From the NCBI GenBank assembly GCA_963717195.1, contig CAVQVR010000010.1, forward strand, positions 1-64,000: a stretch of DNA of 64,000 nucleotides. The letters run 5' to 3'. The notes under the pieces are model-generated. The model ran no database searches. It saw only the letters and a list, made by a program, of their open reading frames with translations, and was not told the DNA's origin. Of the stretch, positions 25,486-34,434 are shown in pieces. This DNA is from JACDAE01 sp963717195 (lineage in GTDB: Bacteria > Chloroflexota > Ktedonobacteria > Ktedonobacterales > Ktedonobacteraceae). A program made the translations under genes and the position numbers. Numbering within the stretch: position 1 is the stretch's first letter; each line of letters begins with the position of its first letter.

Positions 25486-26079
25486 TTATCTACGATGGCG
25501 AGATGAGCGCTTATTTTTCTTTTTGCGTGGAGCATAATCAGGTTCCAGCTCGTCTTCGAGCTTATAGGGTGTATCGATCCCATAGATGCGGCGCATCTGA
25601 CGGCGATGCTGGGAACGGATAGCAACATCACGTGGGGCGGCTTGCATCTGTTTCATAAGATGGTCCGTTGTTTGTATCTTGCCTCCTTGCTCAGCAACGG
25701 TCTGACGCACATCTTCATCGTCGCTATACATTTCTACCGGGCGACCTGCTGAGCAAGCCTCAACGGACAGGCGTTTAATGATGCTATCGGCGGTCTCCCC
25801 ATAGCGGGAATAAATGATGCGAATATGCTCGTCGTGGCTTACCTCTTCATGTCTGCCATTGCCATCAAAGACAACAATTACACGATGTGTTGTATGGCGA
25901 TAGCGATTTTGCAATTGCCGAATAAGCAGCGTACGAGCCTCAGCCAGAGATTTCGTCTCCATCGCTCGAAACATAAGATTATTTTTAATCACATTATAGC
26001 CATCAACGAGAATATCTCGTGCATCTTCATTTGTCATAGCATCATATCTCTCCTCAGCGCTAACCGCCTTTGGCATCAT
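25486..26079 (-). CDS. NYN-domain nuclease (YacP/Rae1-like)
   Basis: 197 residues. LVDGYNVIKNN (about 24-34), VVFDGNGRHE and YSDDEDVRQT contain the acidic residues of the NYN/PIN-like fold. The tail is strongly basic (RKKKNKRSSRHRR). Bacillus YacP (Rae1) cuts mRNA in the ribosome A site, and this homologue may do similar RNA turnover. The usual neighbours of yacP (cysS, rlmB) are absent. An ATG one codon downstream is an equally good start. Confidence 0.82.
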   Translation of the reverse strand: MMPKAVSAEERYDAMTNEDARDILVDGYNVIKNNLMFRAMETKSLAEARTLLIRQLQNRYRHTTHRVIVVFDGNGRHEEVSHDEHIRIIYSRYGETADSIIKRLSVEACSAGRPVEMYSDDEDVRQTVAEQGGKIQTTDHLMKQMQAAPRDVAIRSQHRRQMRRIYGIDTPYKLEDELEPDYAPRKKKNKRSSRHRR

Positions 26080-26215
26080 AGTTCCCTTGATAATCTGACC
26101 ATTTTCTTATTGAAATAGAGCGTCATAGACTCAATAAAAAGGAATGTACACCTATAATACATCCAGCCGCTATAATTGACCAGCGTCCTGACATACCTGA
26201 TTAAGGGCATGAGAG

Positions 26216-27112
26216 CTAGAAAAGGCCACGCAGGAAGGACCAGAGGGAGGTAATTTCGGCACGAATATCAATATGCAGCACGTTATAAACAAGTTGATTT
26301 GCATCCGTCAGCAGCAATGAGGTAACAATTATGACGACTATAAGAAGGGCAAGAGAGAGAAGGAAGATTGTAAAGAGGCGTAGAGGCTTCTTTTTCCGTG
26401 TGGCAGGGTAAGGGGGACGCGTTTTGTGGTTGCCGATATTTAATGATCCATCATTACCGGGGTACGTCTGGATGCTATCTATATCTGGCGATCCCTTACG
26501 TTCGGGACGGGTCTGGATGCTATCTATGTCTGGTGCTTCGTTTTGGTTGGGACGTGTCTTGATCTTATCAACATCTACAGGAGATGAGGCAACAATCGTT
26601 CCTGTTGATCGTACGGGGACAGGTGGTTGTAGATTTGAAGAGTGATAGTGATTGGGCCTGGCGGGCGAGGGAGTGTTGAATGAAGGAAGAGATTCTTGAA
26701 AGCGTCCGGACTGTACACTAACCAGAGAAGGCGGTGTGGAATAATCATTTGTTAAGAGGCGCGAGCGGAGAAAGGAATGTGACGTGCCTTCTAGAGGAGG
26801 AGTCTCTACACGAAAGGGAACCTGTGTTTCCTGGGCGCATTGCCCGCAGACGCCATGAACGTTATCCCAACAATGGGGGCAGGAGGGGCGACGACAGCGG
26901 AAGCAGAAGTGGCACATACTCATAAATGCCGACTCCAGGACAATGGGAGGAGCTTGCAACAGATAAGTATGGAGGCGGGAAGGGGCATACGCGGCCTGGC
27001 AGATGACGCAAGTAATGGTACCTTCAACAGCGGAGTTTGAAGGTGAATGTGTGCTGATCAGTTGATGAGAAATAGAGCGTTTCACAGATACCTCTGCTAT
27101 AATACGCGACAA
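26216..27112 (-). CDS. Zinc-ribbon membrane protein with 15-residue repeats, unknown function
   Basis: 298 residues. The N-terminal half has paired cysteines (CVICQ, CHFCFRCRRPSCPHCW, GVCGQC), likely two zinc ribbons. Residues about 180-240 contain about 3.5 repeats of 15 residues of the form DIDSIQTRPERKGSP. A single membrane helix (LLSLALLIVVIIVTSLLL, about 252-270) follows. The arrangement suggests a tail-anchored protein with a cytoplasmic zinc domain. No function can be named. Confidence 0.65.
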   Translation of the reverse strand: MSRIIAEVSVKRSISHQLISTHSPSNSAVEGTITCVICQAAYAPSRLHTYLLQAPPIVLESAFMSMCHFCFRCRRPSCPHCWDNVHGVCGQCAQETQVPFRVETPPLEGTSHSFLRSRLLTNDYSTPPSLVSVQSGRFQESLPSFNTPSPARPNHYHSSNLQPPVPVRSTGTIVASSPVDVDKIKTRPNQNEAPDIDSIQTRPERKGSPDIDSIQTYPGNDGSLNIGNHKTRPPYPATRKKKPLRLFTIFLLSLALLIVVIIVTSLLLTDANQLVYNVLHIDIRAEITSLWSFLRGLF

Positions 27113-27374
27113 AAACGTTGTAGAGGTATAGGCCTCTATATTTTATTATACGTCATCCGGGCAGAGATTATCCAATGAGACAATGATTATTGGAGAAGGT
27201 AATTTCCGGTAGCGAATCACGAGAGAGGAATGAGCCGTTCTGAAGGATGTTTTTTGAGGGGAATGGAAGCATTAAAAAATTGGGTTCCAGAAAAGGCTTG
27301 ACAGGAGGCAGGAAGTTTGATATTATCCTAACCACGCGAGGGAGTGCGCTGCAAGTGCACAAACGAGCAAGTGA

Positions 27375-27451
27375 GGAGCCGTGGTGTAGTGGCCTAACAT
27401 GTCTGCCTGTCACGCAGAAGATCGCGGGTTCGAATCCCGTCGGTTCCGCCA
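27375..27451 (+). tRNA. tRNA-Asp (GTC), with encoded CCA
   Basis: Acceptor stem GGAGCCG/CGGTTCC (one G-U), anticodon stem TCTGC/GCAGA around loop CTGTCAC with anticodon GTC at 27409-27411, T arm GCGGGTTCGAATCCCGT, and CCA at 27449-27451. Its 3' end is the attachment site of the element that follows. Confidence 0.95.
27435..27450. repeat. attL: 16-bp direct repeat at the tRNA-Asp 3' end
   Basis: TCCCGTCGGTTCCGCC, repeated exactly at 49626-49641. Confidence 0.8.
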
Positions 27452-27460
27452 GAAGACATA

Positions 27461-27501
27461 AAAAAGAATGCACTGACAAATTAAGCCAATGCATTCTTTT
27501 T
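27461..27501. terminator. Bidirectional intrinsic terminator
   Basis: AAAAAGAATGCA (27461-27472) pairs with its inverse (27490-27501) across a 17-base loop, with T runs on both strands. It separates the tRNA transcript from the convergent recombinase gene. Confidence 0.7.
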
Positions 27502-27511
27502 TTACGCTCTT

Positions 27512-29659
27512 TTAGTTATCACCCTCGTCTATAAGCCTACGGAGCGAATACCGATTTATCCCAAACTGCTTTGCTACCTGCCTTTTTGACACACCAGAAC
27601 TCACCAAATCAATTGCATTTTGCCGTTGCTCAGGTGTCAATACTCTCAATGTAGCTGATAACTTTTGCCCTCTTGATCGCACTTCAATTCCATCGCGCTG
27701 TGCAAGACGCCGAAGAGACTCATGACTTATCCCAAACCGTCCTGCAACCTCTCTCAATGGTATATCCGCACGCAGTAGCTCAAAAGCTTCTTCCAGTTGA
27801 TCAGGAGGTAGTTTCTGAGTACTAGGTTGTAGAACAATCCCTTCTTGTTTTATAAGCCGATGTACTGACTCATAAGAAGTTCCTAGAAGTTCTGCTACCT
27901 TTCGCAATGACATTCCCTGTCGTATCAACATAATTGCCTGCTCTTGTTGTGCAGGTGTTAAACTAGGTAACGGCCCCAGACGTTTTGTTTCCCTCTTAGG
28001 AGGCCAATAATCCTCACGTAACCATAGATCATCCTCACGTTGTTCCCACATCGATGTAGCTTCTAAGCCAAGAGCCAAAGCAGGCAAAACACCAGCACGA
28101 GGCTTCAAACCAACTATAATATGACGCTCTAAATCGTAGACCAACCCTTCTGCTTTTAAGAGCGACCAGACCATATCACGCCTTTCTTCAGGCATTGCCT
28201 CACTCCAATAATCAGCTACCTTTTCTAGTGTTTCTCCAGCCGAAAGAGCCTCCTGTGTGATCTTCCCAGGATCTTGCACAACAACTATAGGAAGAGAAAA
28301 CAATTCAGTACGAACACGCTCCATTTGCTCATCGAGATCTTGTTCTGTAATATAACCCTTTGTAAAAACTGAGATGAGCCGTTTTTGTTCGGCATCAAGC
28401 TCAGATCGACGACGTTGAATACGTTCACCCTCATTATCCTTCCCACCATTCGTTGCTTGACACCGCTTTGCTATTGCCTCACGCCACTCTATCGGCAACT
28501 CAAAACTTCGTAAAATCTCTCCAAACTGTATAATAACAAGACTCGCCCTTACAGAAAGATTACCCGAAGTAGGACACGGCAATTTTCGCTCAAGGCTCGT
28601 ATCCACATAATAAGGAAGAGGATTATCACCACTTCCTCCATGCTTCACGCGCAAAGGACGATAACACGCAGCACAAACGATAACACGGCTAAATTCGTGA
28701 GGACGTTTCTGTGCCTCTTTTGTCGGACGGCGATACTGAGCCGATTTTACCTCGATCATCCGTTGCCATAACTCATACGGCCACGCAGCTTGATGTCTTC
28801 CTTCTACTAACTCACCAGCTGGTGTCTCTATCGTCCCGTGACCACTACCAGATGCATACTCCCTCGGAAACCAGGACCGTCGAATAGCAGCCACAGTATC
28901 TTTTGTCAAAAAACGCTCACCGAAACGAGCAGTACGTGATATATATCCTTCCAACTCATTAGCAATTGCTCTATCAGTCCATCCCTGAGCAGCCAATTCA
29001 CCAATACGAACTAGTGCGGGAAACGTGACAGGATCAGGGCGGGCAGGAGTCCGAGGAGGACGCCAAGTAGATGGAGCACCATCATATGCTTTCGGATATT
29101 CAGGAGCAAGGTACCCAAAGGGCACATTTCCATTATGATAACCATCACGTGCCCGATCCTCCTTACCTGCAATCGTACGTTTTGAGAGTTGCCGGACATA
29201 GCTAGCATTCATCTGCATATCAACAGCAAAGGCAACATCAAAACCATCTTGCTGCACTCTATCTATATCCCAACGACCATCAGCAGTAGCCCACCATACA
29301 CGAGCACGACGCAAACGAGAAAGCGAAGAGTAACCAGCCTCCATACTACGCGCCCAACGATTAGTAAACGCACACAATACAACCTTGAAGCGTGTTCCAG
29401 CCTCACCGAGCAATTGCGAAAAAATTGGGCGATCATCGATATTATCATATTTCGCACTTTGCTCAGGTTCCTCATACCAACGTGCCAGCTTCCAACCCTT
29501 CTTATCAATAAATTCCTGTATAATACGCTTCTGAGTAACAATGCTTGTTTCATTCTGAAGTTCAGAACTATAACGCACATAACCAACAACAAGACTTCCA
29601 AGTCCAGGCTCGCCAATCTCCTGATAAACACGATCATGATGAAATTTCTGACGAGGCAT
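27512..29659 (-). CDS. Large serine recombinase (integrase)
   Basis: 715 residues. Resolvase catalytic domain (VGYVRYSSELQ with the serine nucleophile, later NRWARSMEAG), recombinase domain with GYHNGNVPFGY, zinc-ribbon cysteines (VCAACYRPL), and a coiled-coil region. The C-terminus has three HTH repeats of about 50 residues (LRKVAELLGTSYESVHRL, LREVAGRFGISHESLRRL, KRQVAKQFGINRYSLRRL). ATG 29659 overlaps the TAA of the preceding small gene (TAATG), which decides the start. It should catalyse integration and excision at the tRNA-Asp site. Confidence 0.92.
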   Translation of the reverse strand: MPRQKFHHDRVYQEIGEPGLGSLVVGYVRYSSELQNETSIVTQKRIIQEFIDKKGWKLARWYEEPEQSAKYDNIDDRPIFSQLLGEAGTRFKVVLCAFTNRWARSMEAGYSSLSRLRRARVWWATADGRWDIDRVQQDGFDVAFAVDMQMNASYVRQLSKRTIAGKEDRARDGYHNGNVPFGYLAPEYPKAYDGAPSTWRPPRTPARPDPVTFPALVRIGELAAQGWTDRAIANELEGYISRTARFGERFLTKDTVAAIRRSWFPREYASGSGHGTIETPAGELVEGRHQAAWPYELWQRMIEVKSAQYRRPTKEAQKRPHEFSRVIVCAACYRPLRVKHGGSGDNPLPYYVDTSLERKLPCPTSGNLSVRASLVIIQFGEILRSFELPIEWREAIAKRCQATNGGKDNEGERIQRRRSELDAEQKRLISVFTKGYITEQDLDEQMERVRTELFSLPIVVVQDPGKITQEALSAGETLEKVADYWSEAMPEERRDMVWSLLKAEGLVYDLERHIIVGLKPRAGVLPALALGLEATSMWEQREDDLWLREDYWPPKRETKRLGPLPSLTPAQQEQAIMLIRQGMSLRKVAELLGTSYESVHRLIKQEGIVLQPSTQKLPPDQLEEAFELLRADIPLREVAGRFGISHESLRRLAQRDGIEVRSRGQKLSATLRVLTPEQRQNAIDLVSSGVSKRQVAKQFGINRYSLRRLIDEGDN

Positions 29660-29841
29660 TAGCCCACTTCCTTTCTGACAACACACAGTTTTGCCTGACG
29701 ACGTGCCTCAATACGAGACAAAACCTCTAAAAGTGTAACAACCTCTAAAGGAAAATCTTCACTAGATCGACAATCTACTTTTTTACTTTCATTACGATTT
29801 GACCGTACATAACTAAATCCGGTTATACGCTTATTTTCCAT
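29659..29841 (-). CDS. Small protein upstream of the recombinase
   Basis: 60 residues (MENKRITGFSYVRSNRNESK...), mostly charged, with a helical C-terminal half. The start at 29841 has GGAGGTGTTCT before it. Its stop overlaps the recombinase start, so the two are translationally coupled. It could be a recombination directionality factor or just a coupling leader. No family recognised. Confidence 0.6.
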   Translation of the reverse strand: MENKRITGFSYVRSNRNESKKVDCRSSEDFPLEVVTLLEVLSRIEARRQAKLCVVRKEVG

Positions 29842-29854
29842 AGAACACCTCCTA

Positions 29855-30115
29855 CTATTTAGCACTCGAACCATTGAACCAAATCTCAGAAGCCCCGTAC
29901 ATCGTCACCTTTGCAGCCTGAGACAACACAACCCACTGATCCTCACTCAATACCTGAACTTCTACTAAACGCGCCCAATGCCTACCAGCCAAGAAGAATG
30001 CAGCAATCACCAATGTACTAGGGTCCGGTGCTGCATTGATCACCTGAAATTGCACATCAAAATCTGGTATACTCCCCTGATTCTCTATCCAAAGAGACAC
30101 ACGATACTGGTTCAT
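29855..30115 (-). CDS. Hypothetical protein of the element operon
   Basis: 86 residues from ATG 30115, preceded by AAGGAGGTGCTTT. A beta-rich pattern (YRVSLWIENQG, VDFDVQFQV-like strands) with no known domain. It lies 13 bp from the next gene, within the operon. Confidence 0.6.
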   Translation of the reverse strand: MNQYRVSLWIENQGSIPDFDVQFQVINAAPDPSTLVIAAFFLAGRHWARLVEVQVLSEDQWVVLSQAAKVTMYGASEIWFNGSSAK

Positions 30116-30128
30116 AAAGCACCTCCTT

Positions 30129-30392
30129 CTAATGAGCGACCATATAACGCTGGACACGCTGCCAGATCGTCCACTCTTCTAAAAAATGTTTCACTTCGTT
30201 CGCGTCCTGGGAAAAGTACCAGACCGCTACCACTGAATAGGGGTCTTGTTGCGCATACCAGCCCAGCGCATCATAGGCCGCTCGCGCAGGAGCCTGTAAC
30301 ACATCACCCATATTCCCGTTTGTCTCTAGCAGACGATAAGCAAAAGCTATCACCGAAGCACGCGCTTCTTTCCGTTGTTCTGTATGATTCAT
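30129..30392 (-). CDS. Hypothetical protein of the element operon
   Basis: 87 residues, helical, rich in Ala, Trp and Tyr (AYDALGWYAQQDPYSVVAVWYF). Start ATG overlaps the stop of the preceding gene by 4 bp (ATGA), which supports co-translation. No family recognised. Confidence 0.6.
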   Translation of the reverse strand: MNHTEQRKEARASVIAFAYRLLETNGNMGDVLQAPARAAYDALGWYAQQDPYSVVAVWYFSQDANEVKHFLEEWTIWQRVQRYMVAH

Positions 30393-31027
30393 AACGACAC
30401 ATCTTCTTTTTCTATCAAAGCTTTACGAGCACGACACGCATTCTGTCGGCACGTTGTATTGCAATATCGCTTGACACGCCCTTTCCTCTCTTGCTCAAGA
30501 GGCTTATCACAGAAGAGACAAAACGTGTCACGAAATGAAAGCGGCCTAAAGCCACACGGAGCCAGGGGAGAAGGCATCTCAGAGGGTAGGAGCTGCAACA
30601 CCAGCAAGCCCCCTTTTGTAAAACCCACATGCTGCCAACCAGCACGACGAAAACACCGCCCTGGGTCACGTTTCGGGCAAACCTGAGAGACATCGACAAA
30701 CGTCACAAACCCCTGACGAGGAGGAGCTTTTTCCCATACCGCACGCGTTGCGGCCACTGCCTGAGAGATCAAGTCACTTGAGAGAAAGTGCCCTTGCCCT
30801 TCATTGCGAAACAGGGAGCAGATCCAGGCACCCGCCCAGGCATGATGGACATACTCCGCTTTCGGCCATGAGGAGACCCACAACGCAGAAGCATCAGGGG
30901 TAAGCAACACCACACACCGACCAGGAGGCACAAATTGACGAGCACCCACCGATTGACGAGAATAATGTCTATCGGCAATGGAAGCCGCTACCAAGTCAGC
31001 ACGATTAGTCAAACGCCAGTCCATCAT
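30389..31027 (-). CDS. GNAT-fold protein resembling Mom-type DNA modification enzymes, with C-terminal zinc finger
   Basis: 212 residues. IADRHYSRQSVGARQFVPPG and GRCFRRAGWQHVGFTKGGL resemble the acyltransferase-like core of phage Mom proteins and related phage/plasmid families. The C-terminus has FCDKPL...YCNTTCRQNACRAR, a four-Cys zinc finger. If Mom-like, it would decorate adenine in the element DNA and block restriction. That function is inference. It overlaps both neighbours by 4 bp. Confidence 0.55.
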   Translation of the reverse strand: MMDWRLTNRADLVAASIADRHYSRQSVGARQFVPPGRCVVLLTPDASALWVSSWPKAEYVHHAWAGAWICSLFRNEGQGHFLSSDLISQAVAATRAVWEKAPPRQGFVTFVDVSQVCPKRDPGRCFRRAGWQHVGFTKGGLLVLQLLPSEMPSPLAPCGFRPLSFRDTFCLFCDKPLEQERKGRVKRYCNTTCRQNACRARKALIEKEDVSL

Positions 31028-32172
31028 GCACTCTCCTTTTCATCCATATGTAGCCGCCTATCATGCCATTGTCGCTGAGAGCGTTGATAGGCCCAAACCG
31101 AGAGCACCCGGCCAGAGATCCACCAACGACCCGCACGCACCTCCATCAAGGACTCTAGGAGCGCAGCACGACGACGCTCCCGGTATTCCTCGTGATCTTT
31201 CGTGAAGGCGTCTTGCTCATAGAGAGACCAGGAAGGACGTTTCACCGTTTCCTCCGGCTTTGTTTCCTCACCTTCCATTTCATCCTCAGAGCCTGTTTTC
31301 ACGTCTGCTGGAAGCTCTCTCTCTAGTAGATCCGGATCTTCCAGACGAGAGAACAGTTTGAAACGCAGATCCTCAACGGCTTCAGGGAAGAAGTGACGAG
31401 AATAGCGAATACGCCGGGCATTGCTCACCACCTCTTCCTTGTACACCACCTTTTGCGTTGTCGGGTTGCCAGCTGCATCCAGACCGAGATCCACAGCTTC
31501 CCGGTATTCTTCTCTCGTTCCTTTCTCTTGCCGAGTAATTTGTTTCGTGAGATACTTGGTCACATAGCCGACCGCCCGACCATTTTTGACCCGATCCACA
31601 TACGCAAAGCGGTTCAGGCCATGCGTTGCCGACGACCAGGACGCATCAAGGATATCTTTCGGGATATAGTCCACGCCCTTGATGAGAATGTGCCAGTGAA
31701 AGCCCGTCTCCTCGAAGTTCGCATGTCGCTCCAGGACCGCGAAGTATTCAATAGGAAGTGCAAGCCGGGCATCCACATGTCCACGACCACGACCCTTTGA
31801 GCCACGCCGCAGGTATTGCACCCAGGTGGTAAGCGCACGCGCAGCCTCCTCGACGGTATGACCAGCCCGTGAAAGCACGACATGCAGCACTGGCTCCGCA
31901 GCTGCAATGAGTTGCCGCCATTGATCGGTTTTACGAGGCCCACAATAGAGGCAATTCCACCGATCACACCGAGCACGCACCGTCTCCCCTGTTTCCTCAT
32001 TGATAAAGCGATGGCGCAGCGCCCACGGGTCCGGACAGAAGTACAGACTTTCCGTCCCAGCGTATTCAGCCAGGTCAGCCTGCTCCCGAATAGGAGCAAG
32101 CCGAACCGAACCGAGCGAGGCAGGTAACGGATCTACATAGCCGTGAAGAAGGACATCATCAATTGCTAACAT
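31024..32172 (-). CDS. Rolling-circle replication initiator (HUH endonuclease)
   Basis: 382 residues from ATG 32172 (GGAGGTACGTTCGT before it). N-terminal zinc-like cysteines (CDRWNCLYCG), the metal-binding HWH motif at residues 159-161 (GFHWHILIKG), and the tyrosine motif with Tyr203 and Tyr207 (GYVTKYLTK). These are the HUH and Y motifs of Rep proteins that nick one strand at a double-strand origin. The C-terminal 100 residues are acidic then basic. Being inside an integrated element, it implies an excised circular replicating form. Confidence 0.82.
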   Translation of the reverse strand: MLAIDDVLLHGYVDPLPASLGSVRLAPIREQADLAEYAGTESLYFCPDPWALRHRFINEETGETVRARCDRWNCLYCGPRKTDQWRQLIAAAEPVLHVVLSRAGHTVEEAARALTTWVQYLRRGSKGRGRGHVDARLALPIEYFAVLERHANFEETGFHWHILIKGVDYIPKDILDASWSSATHGLNRFAYVDRVKNGRAVGYVTKYLTKQITRQEKGTREEYREAVDLGLDAAGNPTTQKVVYKEEVVSNARRIRYSRHFFPEAVEDLRFKLFSRLEDPDLLERELPADVKTGSEDEMEGEETKPEETVKRPSWSLYEQDAFTKDHEEYRERRRAALLESLMEVRAGRWWISGRVLSVWAYQRSQRQWHDRRLHMDEKESA

Positions 32173-32209
32173 ACGAACGTACCTCCAGAGAAACCATAAG
32201 AAAAACCAC

Positions 32210-32716
32210 CTACGAGGAACGACAGACACTTCCATCAGGCAAGACCAGAGCCGGACGAAGGAAACACCGATCACACCCACAGGGAGCACAGGAAGACTGC
32301 CCATAAAGCCATACCAAGTTATCATAGGCTGTCCCACAGATTGAGCACACATCCGTCACGAGAACCCTGATTAGCTTGTCCAGCTGGTACGCATACTCGA
32401 CTTCACGCCGAGTTGATGCGCCAATATAACCGCCAACATTGAGCACCAACACCTCATCAGCAAGATCTATTTTATAGAGATGCAACACGTCAAGCGCCAT
32501 TTTGTCCACAGAGCCAAGAGAGAGATCCCTATCCGCTTTCGTATCGCAGCCAATCGAGAGCACAATATTTCCGACCAGCGTCTCGCGCAAGTTTGCTTCT
32601 TGAAACGCTTGATAGAAACGGGTCGAGCCACAGAGTACCACTCGTTTCGGTGTCGGTGTTTGTGCCTTGATTACTAGAAGATCCTGCAAGGCATAGGTAT
32701 CAGCATTCCACATCAT
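32210..32716 (-). CDS. Nucleoside 2-deoxyribosyltransferase-like protein with Cys-rich tail
   Basis: 168 residues. RVVLCGSTRFYQAFQEAN, LHLYKIDLADEVLVLNVGGYIGASTRREVEYAY is the fold of nucleoside deoxyribosyltransferase-like phage proteins. The tail has CSICG and CAPCGCDRC, probably a zinc knuckle. It may act in nucleotide salvage or sensing. The start overlaps the stop of the NUDIX gene (TGATG). Confidence 0.72.
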   Translation of the reverse strand: MMWNADTYALQDLLVIKAQTPTPKRVVLCGSTRFYQAFQEANLRETLVGNIVLSIGCDTKADRDLSLGSVDKMALDVLHLYKIDLADEVLVLNVGGYIGASTRREVEYAYQLDKLIRVLVTDVCSICGTAYDNLVWLYGQSSCAPCGCDRCFLRPALVLPDGSVCRSS

Positions 32717-33163
32717 TTACCACCCCTTCCACAGGCTACTTAGCACCATTGTCAACACCACATCATGATCAAAGGCCAGGGGAGAGGGAATAGCCGAGAG
32801 CGGGAACCAGGAGACCGCCGCCGCATCATCTCCAGCAGACCCATACATCTCAGGAGGAACAAAAACCCCATAGACCACGCTCACATAGCGCCCTCGCGGA
32901 TCACGGCCAGCATTCCCGAAGGTCGCTATCTGATGGAGATCTAAGCCAACCAGAGGAACACCCGTTTCTTCCCAGACCTCACGACAAGCCGCATCCTCTA
33001 ACGTTGCATCCCCTGTATCCAGCTTGCCGCCAGGAAGCGCCCACTGCCCTCGATAGGGAGGGTTACCCCGTTGGATAAGCAAAACCTCAAACCCTGTACT
33101 CACTTGACGCAAGATCACGACATCGACAGTCAGCACCACTGACTCAACATATCCAGTACCCAT
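32717..33163 (-). CDS. NUDIX hydrolase
   Basis: 148 residues with a full Nudix box, GGKLDTGDATLEDAACREVW followed by EETG. It hydrolyses a nucleoside diphosphate linked to X; the overall form is like MutT/ADP-ribose pyrophosphatases. ATG 33163 follows GAAAGGAATGG. With the deoxyribosyltransferase-like and HD proteins it forms a nucleotide-handling set on the element. Confidence 0.87.
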   Translation of the reverse strand: MGTGYVESVVLTVDVVILRQVSTGFEVLLIQRGNPPYRGQWALPGGKLDTGDATLEDAACREVWEETGVPLVGLDLHQIATFGNAGRDPRGRYVSVVYGVFVPPEMYGSAGDDAAAVSWFPLSAIPSPLAFDHDVVLTMVLSSLWKGW

Positions 33164-33181
33164 GAAACACCATTCCTTTCC

Positions 33182-33397
33182 TTACACCCTATACATCTGG
33201 TCCCCAATGCTTTTAAATTGACCATAGAGTCCTTCTACCAACTTCTCAATCTGTTGTGCCTGTGCATAGACATAGGTCAACGCCACCCGCTTGTACTCAT
33301 AAGGAACCTCAGGGTCATAGAGCACAGAGAGATTCTGTTCTATCGCCGCCGCATTCTGCTGTATCTGTTGTGTTAACAAAAATTGCGGTTCCATCAT
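33182..33397 (-). CDS. Hypothetical helical protein
   Basis: 71 residues, wholly helical and Gln-rich (FLLTQQIQQNAAAIEQNLSVL), probably a short coiled coil. Preceded by a GAAAGGAAT ribosome site. No family recognised. Confidence 0.55.
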   Translation of the reverse strand: MMEPQFLLTQQIQQNAAAIEQNLSVLYDPEVPYEYKRVALTYVYAQAQQIEKLVEGLYGQFKSIGDQMYRV

Positions 33398-33430
33398 TAT
33401 TCCTTTCTTTGACCATCCCCCAGCACTCTG

Positions 33431-33688
33431 CTAGGAGATGAGAGACCAATTGCTTGCAATTCTCTCCCGTACCCACTGAACAAATTTCAAGGTAGGAAGG
33501 AATAATCGTTCATCCGGCACCCTTACCGCATTCTCCCGATAGCAGAGAAACCGATAGCAGCACTCCGGATAGGGTTCATCCTGTAACCAGATCGTGCCAT
33601 CTCCGTTATCACAAATGAACACCCCTTGCGCCATCTGATTATCAGGGACCGTTCCCGCCGAGACAAAATCACCAAGCTGTATCATCAT
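33431..33688 (-). CDS. Hypothetical protein
   Basis: 85 residues; beta-rich start (VFICDNGDGTIWLQDEP). Starts on ATGA overlap with the upstream gene at 33685. No family recognised. Confidence 0.58.
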   Translation of the reverse strand: MMIQLGDFVSAGTVPDNQMAQGVFICDNGDGTIWLQDEPYPECCYRFLCYRENAVRVPDERLFLPTLKFVQWVRERIASNWSLIS

Positions 33689-34071
33689 GAATGCCCCCTC
33701 CTCGATCCCACACTACAATGCCAAGTCTCGCCAGCAGGGACCTTTACCCCCTCAAAGCGTTGATACTCCGCAAAGACATTGAGTACCGCAGAGGGAGACA
33801 TACACCCATAAAGCACCCCATCAGGGCCACGGAACACATACGCCTCGTCATAGCTGGGACACTTCTCCCCTGGTGGCGTCACATCCACAAAGCCCTTCGA
33901 AAGCAAGTCTTGCACAGCCCCCTCGATTGAAATTTGAGAAGTTGGGTCCACTGCAAACTGTCGAACCTTCCCCAGCAGTTGCAGCAACTGAGTCGCTTGC
34001 TCGTCTGTCTCTACCTCAAAGTACAGTGTTCCATAGGCCGGATAACACCATGTCACTTCATACCTCATCAA
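33685..34071 (-). CDS. Hypothetical protein
   Basis: 128 residues beginning MMRYEVTWCYPAYGTLYFEV, an alpha-beta pattern. Preceded by GAAAGGAGTTTTTG. No family recognised. Coupled with 33431-33688. Confidence 0.6.
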   Translation of the reverse strand: MMRYEVTWCYPAYGTLYFEVETDEQATQLLQLLGKVRQFAVDPTSQISIEGAVQDLLSKGFVDVTPPGEKCPSYDEAYVFRGPDGVLYGCMSPSAVLNVFAEYQRFEGVKVPAGETWHCSVGSRRGHS

Positions 34072-34083
34072 AAACTCCTTTCT

Positions 34084-34365
34084 TTACAGTCCATACTGAT
34101 GAGAGAAACGCAAGCACCCAACAGCATCGAGTGTTGCCGCATATATAAAAACCATCTGTAGCACATCCTGATACACCAAAACAGTGCAGTAAGGAGTTGC
34201 TTCTGGAGCGCGAATAAAGCAAGCTGCAATGCTACGAAAAGCCCCTGTCTCATATCCAACCACAAGACCTTGCTGTTCTACCATCACATCCCAATGAACC
34301 CGACAATTCTCACAGTAACGAATATGATGAGCTAAAGCATGCACAGGACTAAGAAAAGGTGACAT
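34084..34365 (-). CDS. Hypothetical protein
   Basis: 93 residues from ATG 34365 (GGAGGTAGTACG before it). Contains HHIRYCENCRVHWD, a possible zinc-binding His/Cys cluster, then a mixed hydrophobic region. No family recognised. It is immediately downstream of the methyltransferase transposon, whose target site lies in its former 5' spacer. Confidence 0.55.
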   Translation of the reverse strand: MSPFLSPVHALAHHIRYCENCRVHWDVMVEQQGLVVGYETGAFRSIAACFIRAPEATPYCTVLVYQDVLQMVFIYAATLDAVGCLRFSHQYGL

Positions 34366-34434
34366 CGTACTACCTCCTATCAGCAAAACCGATAGCCTGT
34401 ATTGAGTGCGTTAAGCCCATGTACATCGTATGAA

